Source: Rhipicephalus microplus
Taxonomy: Eukaryota; Arthropoda; Arachnida; Ixodida; Ixodidae
Reading direction: 5' to 3'
Length of the DNA stretch: 64,000 nucleotides
Assembly (NCBI RefSeq): GCF_043290135.1
Contig: NW_027464589.1
Location: 3,105,001 to 3,169,000 of the forward strand
The notes under the pieces are model-generated. The model did no database searches and was not told the origin of the DNA. It saw only the letters and a list, made by a program, of their open reading frames with translations. Of the stretch, positions 33,234 to 45,149 are shown one piece after another. The position numbers were made by a program, and so were the translations under genes. Positions within the stretch are counted from its first letter, which is position 1. Each line of letters starts with the position of its first letter.

Positions 33234-35089
33234 GTGTCAGCAAACATCTAGCAGTGTGGTAAACTGTGTGGTAAAATATTTGCCATGCTGTCTCTTTATC
33301 TTGAAGTGAACACACGTGGGGGCCTTTGCGAGGAACCACGGCATAGTCCTAAAAATGTGCACTGTTGATTGCAGCATGTAGTGTGCATTAAAAGGTATTG
33401 AGAATATCGGTTCAACTGAGAATATTGTGTGTGGTGTGTGTGCGTGAATAACAATGTGCCTTGTTTGAGAAGACGTTAGCACTCGTAGCAGCGACCGGTT
33501 GTTCAAAAAACTTGATTCGACATTTAAGTCAAGGTAAATATGCACTTTACGCGATCGTCTGCGTGTGGGTACATCTCTGTGTTTGCGTTGTGTGCAGAAA
33601 AAAAATTGAGTGGTCACCGGGCTGGAAGATAACATTTGCTGAAGCTGCATGTATACGTCGCCCCGACGAGTACGCACGCCCAAAAAGATATAACTCGTTT
33701 TATCGAACGCCTCATATGTCTTCATGTATTAAGCAGAGATTCTTGTTTCACAATATACACTGTACCTTTACCGCTCGATATTCATGAAGTGACGATGCAC
33801 ACTACAAGTTTGTGTGTTAGGTCCTAAGAGAGCAATGTAAATATGCAAATAAGTTGTAGGTGTCAGATGCAGCGATGTAACTGCACAAAAGGCTACAGGT
33901 ATATTAGGCTACAGGTTTAGAATCGCATACATCTCAGTGGGCTATCAGGAATATCACCAACAACTTTCTTTCCAACCAGTCCTTGCACCGAGGAAGGCAA
34001 TGGCTGGCACGATGCTCGAAGTGACGTCACGCTATTGCCAACATAGAGAGGTTTCTTACTTAGACAACATTTTGCACAATACATTTTTTAGATGACAGAC
34101 TGTACTCGTCCCACATTGATCATACTGATGTCTTTTGTTCTTATTTTGTGCTGTGAATTACTAGGCATTTAGTCACCATGATCTTTAAGAGCTAATTTCA
34201 GTGTTCTCTTTCATATTGCTGACAACTGTGTCGTTGCATAAATTGGGCAAAAAAGCAGCACAGAAAGGCTGTCACAAGAAATACACCAACATGGGTATTC
34301 TCCTGCAAACAAAAGTCGGCACTGGTCCTGTCATTACCCGCCTTCCTTCTCTCTTTGCCTTGTTTGTGCTGAAACAGCCAAACACCTGATGAGTTAGGTG
34401 AGAAATATTATTGCATCAAAACTATAAGTGCTTGCATCAGCAACTACACAACAGCGTGATAACCGCACCCCTGCCACACAGCAGCGAAACATATTTTGAA
34501 CAAGCTGGCAGTGTATTATTTTATAAAAAGCAACTCTAGAAAACCTGAATAGACCTGAGACGTTCACTTTGCCGTTTAGTAATATTGTCACGCCCCGCAC
34601 GCCGTGTTGCTTGTGGTTATTTTATCGGCTGTGTGTAGACTGGTTAAGCGGGTCGTCTTGGCTCATGGAGACCATATATTCTGCGATATAAAACTTCTAT
34701 GCGTAATTATTTAACAAATTAGCTTGTTTTTAAGAGAAATAACTCAAGGAATAAACTTTGCAAGTTAGCACTCGTCCTGTCGACGTTTTGTTTTCGTTCA
34801 TGTTCTGGTCATTTTAGCACGGGACAAATTATTTCTGTATATCTTCACTTTTTTGATTACTCTACTTTTTCATTCTTCAATTTTGTGGCCTTTCTTTCTG
34901 AATAGTCGACATTGACATCACGTACAATCACAATGACATTACTTTTTCTGGCTGCAGTGTAGCCCCACCACGGGTCGAATGGTATTCGTAGCTCAGACAG
35001 CCATTTGAATGTAGTGACATTAACATCTCCAGTCTTATTAGTACGCTCGCACTCCTTATTTTTCCATATTTCCGTGAGAAAGTGTCTGT
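33234..35089. other. Unassigned intergenic-like DNA
   Basis: Mixed-composition sequence with no ORF I can support and no repeat structure visible by eye. A minus-strand ORF at 34857-35162 runs into the degenerate repeat to its right and is treated as chance. Confidence 0.55.
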
Positions 35090-35404
35090 AAGCTACGTAT
35101 AACTTTCTTAAAAAAGTTTCTATATACTCCGTAAAGCCTTCCTTATTTCCACATCTTTCCATAATTTTCGTAAGTAATTTTCCGTATATACCACATGACT
35201 TACGTGTCTTTTCATATCTTCCATAAGAAATTTTCCGTATGTTCCATAAAATTTCCGTATCCTTTCATATTTTTCTTAAAAAGTCTTCCGTATATGCCAT
35301 ACAACTTTCGTATGCTTCCATAAAAATTCATATCTTTCCCGTACAATTCATAAGGAAATCATAAGGAGTCCTGTTTTCCGTAAGATTTCACACGGAACTT
35401 TTCA
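35090..35404. repeat. Degenerate ~53-bp tandem repeat at the satellite border
   Basis: TTTTCCGTATATACCA (35179), TTTTCCGTATGTTCCA (35232) and TCTTCCGTATATGCCA (35284) recur at 52-53 bp spacing, each followed by CATATCTT-like and TTCATA-like words. A poorer copy lies near 35118. The run ends CACGGAACTTTTCAGTAG, just before satellite resumes. It could be the end of an unknown DNA transposon or a separate minisatellite. Confidence 0.6.
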
Positions 35405-38156
35405 GTAGCGCTAACAAGATAATGTTGTTTTGTGGGGAGTGCGAAACAGCGATATCATGTGAAATAATGTGAAAGCAAACAAAACAGCGTGAACTAGCCA
35501 GATACTGCGTCTTGTACCGTTACAACTGCGAAACTGCTATATTATGCAATTCTCGAGAAAGTGCGTGCAAGCATCGTGAAACCATAAGGAACGATGTCAT
35601 TTAGCGAGATGCAGCATCCTGTACTCTACTAAATGGGTGAAGAATTGTGAGGTCATGCAATTAGCTTTAATGTGCACGAAACAGTGTAACCTAGCGTTTT
35701 GTAAAGATACAAGTGTGAAGGTTAGGTTATGAAGCGTCACAAAACTGCATGAAACAATTTCAGCTACTGAGAAACGGTGTTTTTCACGATTGCAAGTCTG
35801 AAATTGCGATATTTGTTGGGTTAAGTTAGGAAGCGTCGTGAAACCATACGAAACGACGTCAACTAGTGAGATGGCGTTCTGTTTTGTTGCTTGCGCGGAA
35901 CTGCGATGTCGTGAAAAACTGTGACAGCCCACAGAACGCTGTGAACTAGCCGGATACATCGTCTTGTACCGTTACAAGTGCGAAACTGCTATAATATGCA
36001 GTTCTCGTGAAAGCGCCTGCAAGCATCGTGAAGCCTCAAAGAACGATGTCATACAGCAACATACAGCGTTCTGTACTGTACTAAGTTGGTGAAAAACTGT
36101 GAGGTCATGCAATAATACTGAATGTGCACGAAACAGCGTGACCTAGAGTTTTGTAAAGATAAAAGTGCGAAGGTTAGGTTAGGTTAGGTCATTAAGTGTA
36201 ATAAAGTAGCATGAAACAATGTCAGCTATTGTGAAACGGCGTTTTTCACGATCCCAAGTCTGAAATTGCGATGCTCGTTTGGGTAATTTGGGAAGCATCT
36301 TGTAACCACTCGAAACAATGTCAAATAGTGAGATGGTGTTCTGTTTTGTTGGTTGCGCGAAACTGCGATGTCGTGAAAAACTGTGAAAGCACACAAAACT
36401 TTGTGAACTAACGAGATACAGAGTTTTGTAACGTTACAAGTGCGAAACTGCTATATTTTGCAGTTGTCGTGAAAGCGCATACAAGCAGCGTGAAACCTCA
36501 CAGCACGATGTCAACTAGTGCGATACGGCGTTCTGTACTGTTGCAAGTGGGTGGAAAGTTTTGATGTCATGCAAATATTTCAAATGTGCATGAAACAGTG
36601 TGACCTAGCATTTCGTAGATACAAATGCGAAGGTTAGGTTAGATTAGGTTATGAAGCGTCATAAAACTGCATGAAATAATGTCATCTATTAGAATGCAGT
36701 GTTATTCATCGTTGCAAGTCGGAAACTGCGATAACAAATGTTGCGAAAGGGAATGAAAGCGTCGTAAATTTGCAGAAAGCAATGTAACGTGGCGAGTAGA
36801 ACGTTTTTTACTGCCAGATGTGCGAAGGTTTAGTTAGGTTGGGTTATTTTAGGTTAAGCTAGGTACCGTCGTAAAACAAACCAAAACTACATCATCGAAC
36901 GAGATAATCTTGTTTTGTTGCGAGTACGAAACTGCGATATCATGTGCAATATTGTGAAAGCAAACAAAACGGCGGGATCTAGCCAGATACTGCGTCTTGT
37001 ACCGTTTTAGGTGCGAAACTGCTGTATGATGCCATTCTCGTGAAAGCGCATGCAGGCATCGTGAAACCGCAAAGAATGATGTCATTTAGCTAGATACAGC
37101 ATTCTGTACTCTACTAAGTTGGTCAAAGCTGTGAAGTCATGCAATTATCCTGAATGTGCACGAAACAGTGTGACCTAGAGTTCTGTAAAGATACAAGTGC
37201 GAAGGTTAGGTTAGGTTAGGTTATGAAGCGTATTAAAACAGCATGAAACAAAGTCAGCTATTCATAAACGGCGTTTTTCACGATTACAAGTCTGAAATTG
37301 CGATGCTTGTTGGGATAAGTTAGGAAGCGTCTTCAAACCACACGAAGCGACGTCAACTAGTGAAATGGTGTTCTGTTTTGTTGCTTGCGCGAAACTGCGA
37401 TGTTGTGAAAAACTGTGAAAACACACAAAACGTTGTGAACTAGCCGGATACTGCGTCTTGTAATGTTACAAGTGCGAAACTGCTATAATATGCAATTCTC
37501 GTGAAAGCGCATGGAAGCATCGTGAAACCTCAAAGAGCGATGTCGCTTGGTGAGATACAGCGTTCTGCACTGTACTAAGTTGGTGAAGAACTGTGAGGTT
37601 ATGCAAATATTCTAAATGAGCACAAAACAGTGAGACCTAGTGTTTTGTAATTTCCAAGTGCGAAGGTTAGGTTAGGTTAGGTTATGAAGCGTAATAAAGC
37701 TGCATGAAACAATGTCAGCTAATGGGAAACGGTGTTTTTCATGAATACAAGCCTGAAATTGCGATGTTTGTTGGGTTGAGTTCGGAAGCATCGTGAAACC
37801 TCACAGCACGATGTCAACTAGTGAGATACGGCGCTCTGTATTGTTGCAAGTGGGTGTATAATGGTGATGTTATGCAAATATTGTAAATGTGCACGAAACA
37901 GTGTGACCTAGCAGTTTGTAGATACAAGTGCGAAGGTCAAGTTAGGGTAGGTTAGTGTCATAAAACCGCATGAAACAATGTCAGCTATTGAGATGCAGTG
38001 TTTTTCACCATTTTAAGTTAGAAACTGCAATATCTATTGTTGTGAAAGCGCATAAAAAAGTTCTAAAGTTCTGACGTCTTAAAGAAAGCAGTGTAGAGTA
38101 GCGAGTAAAACAATTTCTCACGCTAGAAGTGCGAAGGTTAGGTTAGGTTGGGTTAT
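35405..38156. repeat. Telomere-motif satellite array, block 3
   Basis: Satellite resumes at GCTAACAAGATAATGTTG, about 330 bp further along the unit than where it stopped at ~29970. It holds the same ~455-bp units, with GGTTA runs near 35718, 36175, 36630, 37205 and 37665. It ends with GTTAT (38152-38156), a target duplication. No genes. Confidence 0.92.
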
Positions 38157-38824
38157 TGTGTTGTAGTATATACCAGAAAATTGCGAGCATAGCAGACGAC
38201 AGCGTCACATCACCTTGAAGATGACAAGAATGAAGGGGCATGTAGCGCGCCCATTGAAAATAAAAAAGAGGGGACGCTCACGAAGAACGAAGCTGTTCGG
38301 GCGCCGACAAGACAACGCATAAGAGCGTAAGGCGAATCTGCAACTACGCGCGAGGTTCGAAAGGTCGGGTTCCTGTCCTCAAGCCACTGATGTCCTTGGG
38401 GCACGACGTGTCAGCATGGCCAGGCACAAGTTCTGGGGGAGGAGTCCTGCGGACATCTCCGGTACGGCGAGCGCACTCGAAAGACTGGAGCTGCTGACCA
38501 CGTCCAGCGAGCCGATGTCGCTGCCAGTGTGTGGATACGCCTAGACCTGGTGATGCCCTCTACAGTGGTGTGTGCTGACCTGTGCACTCAAGCGACGACT
38601 GCACCCAAGCACGCAACGGGTCAACCTTCCAGGCAAAGGGCTACGGCTCAGACTGTGAGACTGTTTAGTCTTTTCTTGTGTGTGTGAACAGCGTGCGTGT
38701 ACGACCTATAGCACTGTATGTGCAACAGTTTTTTTTCGTCCAATATAACTTTCTTTTCTTTTCCGCACCTTCTCCATCTTCCTCGCGTCCCACGCGTTAC
38801 TAAGTGATGAACCTAACCCCGATA
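38157..38824. mobile_element. Candidate solo LTR (668 bp) in the satellite
   Basis: A block with base composition unlike the satellite, flanked by GTTAT at 38152-38156 and 38825-38829, with the satellite continuing in phase. It starts TGTGTTGTAG, contains GAAAATAAAAAAGAGG (a possible poly(A) signal) and ends AACCCCGATA, so the 3' terminus is TA rather than the usual CA. Size, the 5-bp duplication and lack of an ORF fit an LTR left by recombination. Orientation is uncertain, and a short non-autonomous element is the alternative. Confidence 0.5.
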
Positions 38825-41800
38825 GTTATGATAGATTGAGCTAGGAAGTGTCGTGAAACCACCCAAAACGATGCCAACTGGTGAGATGGTGTTCTGTTTT
38901 GTTGCTTGCGCGAAACTGTGATATCATGTCGTGAAAAACTGTGAAAGCACAAATAACGTTGGGAACTAACGAGATAATGCATTTTGTCACGTTACAAGCG
39001 CGAAACTGCAGAAATATGCAAATATCATGAAAGCGCATACAAGCATCCTGATACTTCACAGCACGATGTCGAATAGTGGGATACAGCGTTCTGTACTGTT
39101 TCAAGTGGGTGGAAAATTCTTATTTCATTTAAATATCGTAAACGTGCATGAAACAGTGTGACCTAGCGTTTTGTAGACACAAGTGCGAAGGTTAGGTTAG
39201 GTTAAGTTATGAAGCGTCATAAAACTGCATGAAACAAAGACAGCTATTGAGATGCAGTGTTTTTAATCATTACAAGTCGGAAAGTGCGATATCAAATGTG
39301 AAAGCGCATGAAAGTGTCGCAAAGTTGCAAAATGCAATGTAAAGTAGCGAGTAAAACGTTTTCTAACGCTGAAAGTGCGAAGGTTAGTTTAGGTTCGGTT
39401 ATGTTAGGTTAAGCCAGGTAGCGTCGTGAAACCATCTAAAACGACGTCAAAGAGATATTGTTGTTTTGTTGCTAGTACGAAACTGCGATATCTTGTGAAA
39501 TATTGTACAAGCACACAAAACGATGTGAACTTGCCAGATACTGCGTCTTGTACCGTTACTAGTGCGAAACAGGTTTTTTATGCAAATATCGGGAAAGTGC
39601 AGGACAGCATCGTTAAACCTCGAAATGATGCCTACTAGATACACAAAGTGTTTTGTATTGTTAAAAGTTAGTGAAAAACTGAGATATCATGCAAATATCG
39701 TAAAAGTGCTCAAAACAATTCAATCTAGCGAGATACAGTGTTTTTTAAAGATACCAATGCGAAGGTTCTAATGGGTTAGGTTATGAAGCGTCATAAACCA
39801 CATGAAAGTATGTCAGCTATTAAGAAATGCTGTTTTTGAAGACTACAGGTCAAAAACTGCAATATCAAATGTTGTGAAAGCACAAGAAAGCATCGCAAGG
39901 TTGCAGAAAGCGATGTTAAGTAGTGAGTAAAACGTTTTGTGACGTTAGAATAGCGAAGGTTAGGTTAGGTCAGGTTATGTTAGGTTGAGCTAGGTAGCGT
40001 CGTGAAACCACACAAAACGACGTCAACAAACACGTTAGTGTTGTTGTGTTGCGAGTACGATACTGCGATATTTTATAAAATATTGTGAAAGCACACAAAA
40101 CGATCTGCACTAGCCAGACACTGCGTCTTGTACCGTTACAAGAGCAAAACTGCTATAATATGCAATTCTCGTGAAAGCGCATGCAAGCATCTTGAAACCT
40201 CAAAGAGCGACGTCATTTAGCGAGATACAGCGTTCTGTACTGTACTAAGTTGGAGAAAAACTGTGAGGTCATGCAATTATCCTGAATGTGCACGAAACAG
40301 TGTGACCTAGAGTTATGTAAAGATACAAGTGCGAATGTTAGGTTAGGTTAGGTTATGAAGCGTAATAAAACAGCATGAAACAATGTCAGTTATTGAGAGA
40401 CGGCGTTTTTCACGATTACAAGTCTGAAATTTCGATGCTTGTTAGGTTGAGTAAGGAAGCGTCTTGAAACCACCCGAAACAACGTCAACTAGTGAGATGG
40501 TGTTCTGTTTTGTTGGTTGCGCGAAACTGCGATGTCGTGAAAAACTGTGCAAGCACACAAAATGTTGTGAACTAAAGAGATGCTGCGTTTCGTAACGTTA
40601 CAAGTGCGAAAATTTACATTTTGCAATTGTCGTGAAAGCGCATACAAGCATCGTGAAACCTCACAGCACGATGCCAACTACTGCGATACGGCGTTCTGTA
40701 CCGTTGTAAGTGGGTGGATAGTTGTGATGTCATGCAAAGATAGTAAATGTGCACGAAACAGTGTGACCTAACGTTTCGTAGAAACAAGTGCGAAGGTTAG
40801 GTTAGATTAGGTTATGAAGTGTCATAAAACCGCATAAAACAATGTCAACCATTGCGATGCAGTGTTTTTCACCGTTGCAAGTCGTAAACTGCGATAACAA
40901 ATCTTGCGAAAGCGCATGAAAGCATCGTAAAGTTGCAGAAAGCAATGTAAACTAGCGTATAAAACGTTTTCTAACGCTAGAGTGCAAAGATTAGGTTAGG
41001 TTAGGTTGTTAGGTTAAGCTAGGTAGCATCGTGAAACCACCGATAACGACGTCATCTAACGAGATAGTGTTGTTTTGTTGCGAGTACGTAACTGCAATAT
41101 CATGTTCAATATTCTGGAAGCACACAAAACGGAGAGAACTAGCCAGATACTGCGTCTTGTACCGTTACAAGTGCGAAAGTGCTATATTATGCACTTCTCG
41201 TGAAAGCGCATGCAAGCATCGTGAAACCTGAAAGAACGATGTCATTTAGCGAGATACAGTGTTCCGTACTGTACTAAGTTGGTGAAAAACTGTGAGGCCA
41301 TGCAATTATCCTACATGTAACGAAACAGTGTGGCCTAGCGTTTTGTAAAGATACAAAGGCGAACAGTTAGGGTAGGTAGGTTAGGTTAGGTTAGGTTAGA
41401 TAAGGTTAGGTTAGGTTAGGTTATGAAGCGTCATAAAACTGCATGAAACAATGCCAGATATTGAGAAACGGTGTTTTTCACGATTACAAGTCTGAAATGG
41501 CGATGTTTTTGTGTTAAGTTAAGACGCATCGTGATACCTCACAGCACGATGTCAACTAGTGAGATACGGCGTTCTGTACAGTTGCAAGTGGGTGGAAATT
41601 GGTGATGTGATGCAAATACTGTAAATGAGCACGAAACAGTGTGAACTAGCGTTTTGTAGGTACAATTGCGAAGGTTAGGTTAGGGTATGTTACAAGGCGT
41701 CATAAAACCGCATGAAACAATGTCAGCTATTGAGATGCAGTGTTTTTCACCATTACAAGTCAGAAAGTGTGATATCAAATGTGAAAGCGCATGAAAGCGT

Positions 41801-43601
41801 CGTAAATTTGCAAAAAGCAATGTTAAGTAGCGAGTAATGCGTTTTCTAACGCTGGAAGTGCGAAGGTCAGGTTGAGTTATGTTAGGTTAAGCTAGATAGC
41901 GCCATGAAACCATCTAAAACGACGTCAACGAGATAGTGTTGTTTTGTTGCGAGTACAAAACTGCGATATCTTGTGAAATATTATAAAAGCACACCAAACG
42001 ATGTGAACTTGCCAGATAGTGCGTCTTGTACCGTTACAAGTGCGAAACATCTTTTTATGCAAAATTTGAGAAAGCGTAGGACCGCATCGTGAAACCTCGA
42101 AACGATGCATACTAGTTACATACAGTGTTTTGTAGTGTTACAAATTAGTGGAAAACTGTGATATAATGCAAATATCGTAAATGTGCTCGAAACAACTCGA
42201 TCTAGCGAGATACAGTGTTCTTTAAAGATGCAAATTCGAAAGGTTCGGTTAGGTTAGGTTATGAAGCGTCATAAAACCGCATGAATGTAGGTCAGCTATT
42301 AAGAAACGGTGTTTTTCAAGGCTACAGGTCAGAAAGTGCGTTATCAAATGTTGTGAAAGCACATGAAATCTTCGCAAGGTTGCAGAAAGGGATGTTAAGC
42401 AGCGAGTAAAACATTTTGTGACGCTAGAATAGCGAAGATGAGGTTAGGTTAGGATTTGTTAGGTTAAGGTAGGTAGCATCTTGAAACCACACAAAACGAG
42501 GTCAACTAACAAGATAGTGTTCTTGTGTTGCGAGTACAAAACTGCGATATTATGTCAAATACTGTGACAGCACAAAAAACGGTGTGAACTAGCCAGACAC
42601 TGTGTCTTGTACCATTACAAGTGCTAAACTGCTATAATCTTCAATTCTCGTGAAAGCGCATGCGAGCATCTTGAAACCTCTAACAGCGACGTCATTTAGC
42701 GAGATACAGCGTTCTGTACTATACTAAGTTGGTTGAAAACTGTGAAGTCATGCAATTATCGCAAATGTGCACAAAATAGTGTGGCCTAGCGTTTTGTAGA
42801 TACGAGTGCCAAGGTTATGTTAGGTTAACGTATGAAGCGTCATACAACCGCTCGAGACAATGTCAGCTATTGAGATGCAGTGTTTTTCACCATTACAAAT
42901 CGAAAACTGCAATATCAAATGTGAACGCGCACGAAAGTGTCGTAATGTTGCAGAAAGCAATGTAAGGTAGCGAGTAAAACGTTTTTTAACACTACAAGTG
43001 CGAAGGTTAGGTTAGGTTAGGTTAGTTCAGGTTATGTAGCGTCATAAACTGCATGAAACAGTGTCAGCTACTAAGAAATAGTGTTTTTCACGATTACAAG
43101 TCTGAAATAGCGATGTTTGTTAAGTTAGGAAGCCTCGTTAAACCACCCAAAACGACGTGAACTAGTGATATAGTGTTCTGTTTTGTTGCTGGCGCAAAAC
43201 TGCGATATCATGTCGTGAAAAATTGTGAAAGCACACATAACGTTGGGAACTAACTAGATACTGCATTTTGTAACGTTACAAGTGCGAAACTGCTATATTA
43301 CTCAATTGTCGTGAAAGCGCATACAATCATCGTTAAAGCTCACAGCACGATGTCAACTAGTGGGATGCAGCGTTCTGTACAGATGCAAGTGGCTGGAAAG
43401 TTGTGATGTCATGCAAATATCGTAAATGTGCACAAAACAGTGTGACCTAGCGTTTTGTAGATGCAAGTGTGAAGGTTAGGTTAGGTTAGGTTAAGTTATG
43501 AAGCGTCATAAAACCGCAAGAAACAATTTCAGCTATTTAGATGCAGTGTTTTTCACCATTACAAGTCGTAAGCTGCGATATCAAACGTGAAAGCGCATGA
43601 A
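38825..43601. repeat. Telomere-motif satellite array, block 4
   Basis: The longest block, about ten units with several variant subunits, for example the 'gatgcagtgtttttcacca' type near 39250, 41745 and 42880. GGTTA runs vary from one to seven units. It ends at GCATGAA (43595-43601), the left target duplication of LINE E. No supportable gene. Confidence 0.92.
41366..41424 (+). repeat. Longest telomere-like GGTTA run in the window
   Basis: GTTAGGGTAGGTAGG, then four GGTTA units, GATAA, and four more GGTTA units ending TATGAAG. Elsewhere each satellite unit has two to four such units. GGTTA is the permuted TTAGG arthropod telomere repeat. It is embedded in the satellite, so this is interstitial rather than a chromosome end. 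Confidence 0.85.
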
Positions 43602-43906
43602 GTTGAGAGTGCATCTAACCCTACCCTCGATCTTCTACTTTTCCTTGTTTTGTGTTATTTTTCGTCATTCTCGCGAAGATGTCTGCAGCATCAAGAAGAT
43701 TTTAGCCTTACCGGGCCCATTCCGAGAAGACGCGACCGAAAGAAGGGTCCGATTCCGGGACTTCGGCCATGGCCTAGCCATGCAAGCGACCAGGACAGAC
43801 GCCTGATCCATCTCACACGCCGTCGAAACGACCAGACCAACGAGCAGGGGAACGTAACTGTGGTGACACGAATTAACCTACAACCGTCTACGACACATCC
43901 ACAATA

Positions 43907-45106
43907 GTGGGACTCGACGAGAAGGTGGACGATTGGTCGGACATGGAGGACGACAACTTCAATATGGTAAGCCACCGCAAGAGCAGAACTGTGGGTAATC
44001 CTGTGATTATATCACCTGTAGAAAGCGAAAAAGACTTAAGACAGGTGAACGCTATGGCTTTACATTCTGCGTTGACATCAGTCATTGACGCTGAGCTAGT
44101 TCGGAGTTATTTCACTGCTCAAGCTTCGCTACTGCTTGACGTGGCCACTGAAGATCAAGTAAACGCGCTTTTCAAGTTTGGCAAGCTGTGTGGTGTAAAC
44201 GTTAGTGCTCGTCTTCCTAATGCCTACCTGCGAAACACCTGCTTGAACAGAGGTGTCCCGAAGTGGTACACAGAGGCGGATCTTCTCGGATACATGAATC
44301 TCCAAGGTGTGATTCACGTCAGGAGGATTGTTAGAAGAGAAGTTTCTTCTACGAATGAGTGGAGGGTTAGACCCACGGACGCGTTGCTACTTGCGTTTTC
44401 TGCAAACACCGAGCGACCTCTGACCATTAACCTTGGCTTCACTTGACATGAAACCGCTGAATACACGGGTCCACCACCGAGGTGCTTTAAATGCTAACGT
44501 TTTGGTCACGTGGCGAAATTCGGCAAAGGAGATCTGCGATGTAAACGCTGCGGCGGTCCACATGACTTCAAAACTTGCAAGGCGGACTTTAAATGCGCAA
44601 ACAGCAATAGTGACCATCCCGCCAGTTATAGTGCGTGCCCTTTTCGATTGAGTGCGCTGCATAGACGAAAAACCTTTCTTACGGGGCCTAAACCAGCTGA
44701 ACCAACTACTGCCTGGCCAGTTGCTCAATCACCTGAGGATTTTCATTCATTAGTGAAAGAAAGAATATCAACTAGTACAAAGAATGTACGTGAGGTGCAA
44801 TCAGAAGAATGCTTCCAGAAAACATCGAGCACAGCAAGTCAAGCAAACCAAGGAGCCGTGCCAGAGTCTACTCAGAACATTTCTACACAAGCTACCTATG
44901 CCAGAGTACTGTTACAAGAATTTGAGCAGAAGACAAAAGGACATGAGGAAAATATCCACGACACTGCGGAGATTGTTCGAGTTCTGTTTGCCGCTCTACG
45001 TTCCCACCTAGCGCCAATGCCGCCAGGTACTGCGAAGACCATACTGCAGGCCGTGCTGGCTCAAGAATCAGTGCTGCTTGGTTGTTTCAGGCACAACCAG
45101 CAGTAG
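43907..45106 (+). pseudogene. LINE E ORF1 (gag-like, CCHC), disrupted
   Basis: The first frame (to 44446) is acidic at the start (VDDWSDMEDD) and includes YTEADLLGYMNLQGV and RRIVRREVSSTNEWR. A frameshift and stop fall at the first zinc knuckle, PPPRCFKC, near 44480. The frame at 44510-45106 holds CKRCGGPHDFKTC and CANSNSDHPASYSAC, then a Ser/Thr/Gln-rich tail with YARVLLQEFEQK. The protein family binds element RNA. The start codon is uncertain because the first frame has no clear ATG at its beginning. Confidence 0.8.
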
Positions 45107-45149
45107 GATACCGAAGGCCCAGTCTGTGTGAACGTTAAATTGCCGAAAA

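Noticed and set aside
34857..35162. 101-codon ORF on the minus strand
   Set aside because: Its first third comes from the degenerate tandem repeat and no domain is seen; treated as chance.
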